Origin: an uncultured Gammaproteobacteria bacterium | GTDB lineage: Bacteria > Pseudomonadota > Gammaproteobacteria > Nitrosococcales > Methylophagaceae | Reading direction: 5' to 3' | Assembly: GCA_913058195.1 (NCBI GenBank) | Contig: CAJXPP010000106.1 | Location: 1 to 7,352 of the forward strand | Length of the DNA: 7,352 nt | Part shown: piece by piece, positions 6,747 through 7,352 of the stretch | Numbering within the stretch: the stretch's first letter is position 1 | Layout: every line of letters starts with the position of its first letter | Position numbers and translations under genes: made by a program | The notes under the pieces: generated by a model | What the model saw: the letters and a program-made list of their open reading frames with translations, nothing else | Databases searched by the model: none | What the model was told of the DNA's origin: nothing

Positions 6747-7303
6747 TATTTTATGAATCCATTTTCTAACAAGGTCTCTCGGGTAATTCCCGTTGTTTGA
6801 TTAGCCGGTAATAACCGTTCAAGATAACGGGCAATCAAATCCACTTCTAAGTTCACCTTAGTGCCTACTTTGTACGCTTTCATAATTGTTTCTTGCATGG
6901 TATGAGGAATTATATTTACCTCAAACCAATTATCAGCCACATTATTAACGGTCAGACTTGTGCCATCGATACAAATAGATCCTTTCTCAGCAATATAACG
7001 CTCCAGACCTGCTGGCACTTCAAAACGAAACTGTACTGAGCGTGCTGACTCTTGCATCGAAGTAACTTTACCTAAACCATCAACGTGACCACTGACAATA
7101 TGTCCACCTAAGCGCTCGCCAACGGCTAGTGCTTTTTCGAGGTTTATCTCTGACCCTATTTGCAAGTTAGCTAAACTCGTGCGTTCGATGCTTTCCCGAG
7201 ACACATCAAAACTCAAAATAGTATTATCAATGGCAATAACAGTTAAACACACACCATTATTTGCAATACTGTCGCCTAGCTTCACATCAGACAAGTCTAG
7301 ATC
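6746..7303 (-). CDS. ribE: Riboflavin synthase alpha subunit, 5'-truncated by the contig end
   Basis: Riboflavin synthase (ribE, called ribC in E. coli) dismutates two 6,7-dimethyl-8-ribityllumazine molecules into riboflavin and a pyrimidine that is recycled. It acts as a trimer in the cytoplasm. The remaining 185 residues contain most of the N-terminal lumazine-binding barrel (NNGVCLTV, GGHIVSGHVDG) and the C-terminal barrel (GSICIDGTSLTVN, FEVNIIPHTM), then a C-terminal helix. Roughly 30 N-terminal residues, including the MFTGIV-type start, are missing by comparison with family members. Genomic coding begins with the codon at 7303-7301 (Asp). An apparent ATG at 7318 reading M-Y-K-R-Q is translated adapter and must not be used as the start. 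It is the first visible gene of the minus-strand operon; ribD would be the usual gene before it. Confidence 0.95.
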   Translation of the reverse strand, partial: DLDLSDVKLGDSIANNGVCLTVIAIDNTILSFDVSRESIERTSLANLQIGSEINLEKALAVGERLGGHIVSGHVDGLGKVTSMQESARSVQFRFEVPAGLERYIAEKGSICIDGTSLTVNNVADNWFEVNIIPHTMQETIMKAYKVGTKVNLEVDLIARYLERLLPANQTTGITRETLLENGFIK

Positions 7304-7352
7304 CTGTCTCTTATACACATCTGACGCTGCCGACGATCTACTCTGTGTAGAT
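7304..7352 (-). other. Untrimmed Nextera adapter, i5 side (not genomic)
   Basis: The last 49 bases are library sequence. Positions 7304-7322 are the reverse complement of the Tn5 mosaic end and 7323-7336 the rest of the Nextera read-1 adapter. Positions 7337-7344 (TCTACTCT) are the reverse complement of index AGAGTAGA (known as S504/N504), and 7345-7352 the start of the P5 arm. Genomic sequence ends at 7303. Read on the minus strand, the mosaic end encodes the familiar artefact peptide MYKRQ. Confidence 0.98.

Noticed and set aside
6523..6756. 77-codon open frame on the + strand over the 5' part of ribBA
   Set aside because: It is antisense to the conserved DDEDRENEGD region of RibB; the protein is low-complexity (Ser/Ile/Arg rich) with no domain, so it is a shadow frame.
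6740..7303. FMN riboswitch or promoter ahead of ribBA
   Set aside because: The ribE and ribBA genes overlap by one base, leaving no leader; any riboswitch would lie before the first gene of the operon, outside the window.

Overview
This is a short contig from a Gram-negative, probably gammaproteobacterial, genome of moderate to low GC (about 40 % by eye). The evidence is a lipid A gene (lpxB), a PurB C-terminus closely resembling the E. coli type, and a RibB fused to a degenerate RibA-like domain, an arrangement common in Proteobacteria. The genus cannot be named from the sequence. The first 49 and last 49 bases are not genomic. They are Illumina Nextera adapters, with sample index and part of the P7/P5 arm, so genuine sequence runs only from 50 to 7303.

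The genomic part is almost all coding, in two convergent groups. On the + strand are the 3' end of purB (purine synthesis), an uncharacterised protein that looks like a degenerate half of a phospholipase D fold, a small exported secretin-domain protein, and an FMN nitroreductase-family protein. Gaps are 9 nt, a 4-nt overlap, and 9 nt, so this is one apparent operon entering from the left.

On the - strand, reading right to left, are ribE (5'-truncated riboflavin synthase), ribBA (DHBP synthase with a second domain lacking the GTP cyclohydrolase II zinc ligands), lpxB, rnhB and maeA (NAD-type malic enzyme). Junctions are a 1-nt overlap (TAATG), two 4-nt TTGA overlaps in which TTG is the start codon, and a 9-nt gap. 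This looks like one tightly coupled operon joining riboflavin synthesis, lipid A synthesis, RNA-DNA hybrid repair and C4 carbon metabolism. The groups meet tail to tail at a shared CTAG (2231-2234) containing both stop codons, with no room for an intergenic terminator.

I see no tRNA, rRNA, CRISPR array, insertion sequence, phage gene or riboswitch, and no intergenic stretch longer than about 9 nt. The promoters of both groups lie outside the window. The most interesting points are the unusual rib-lpx-rnhB-maeA order, the paired TTGA junctions, the inactive-looking RibA half, and the two uncharacterised genes behind purB. I found no convincing new defence or mobile system.
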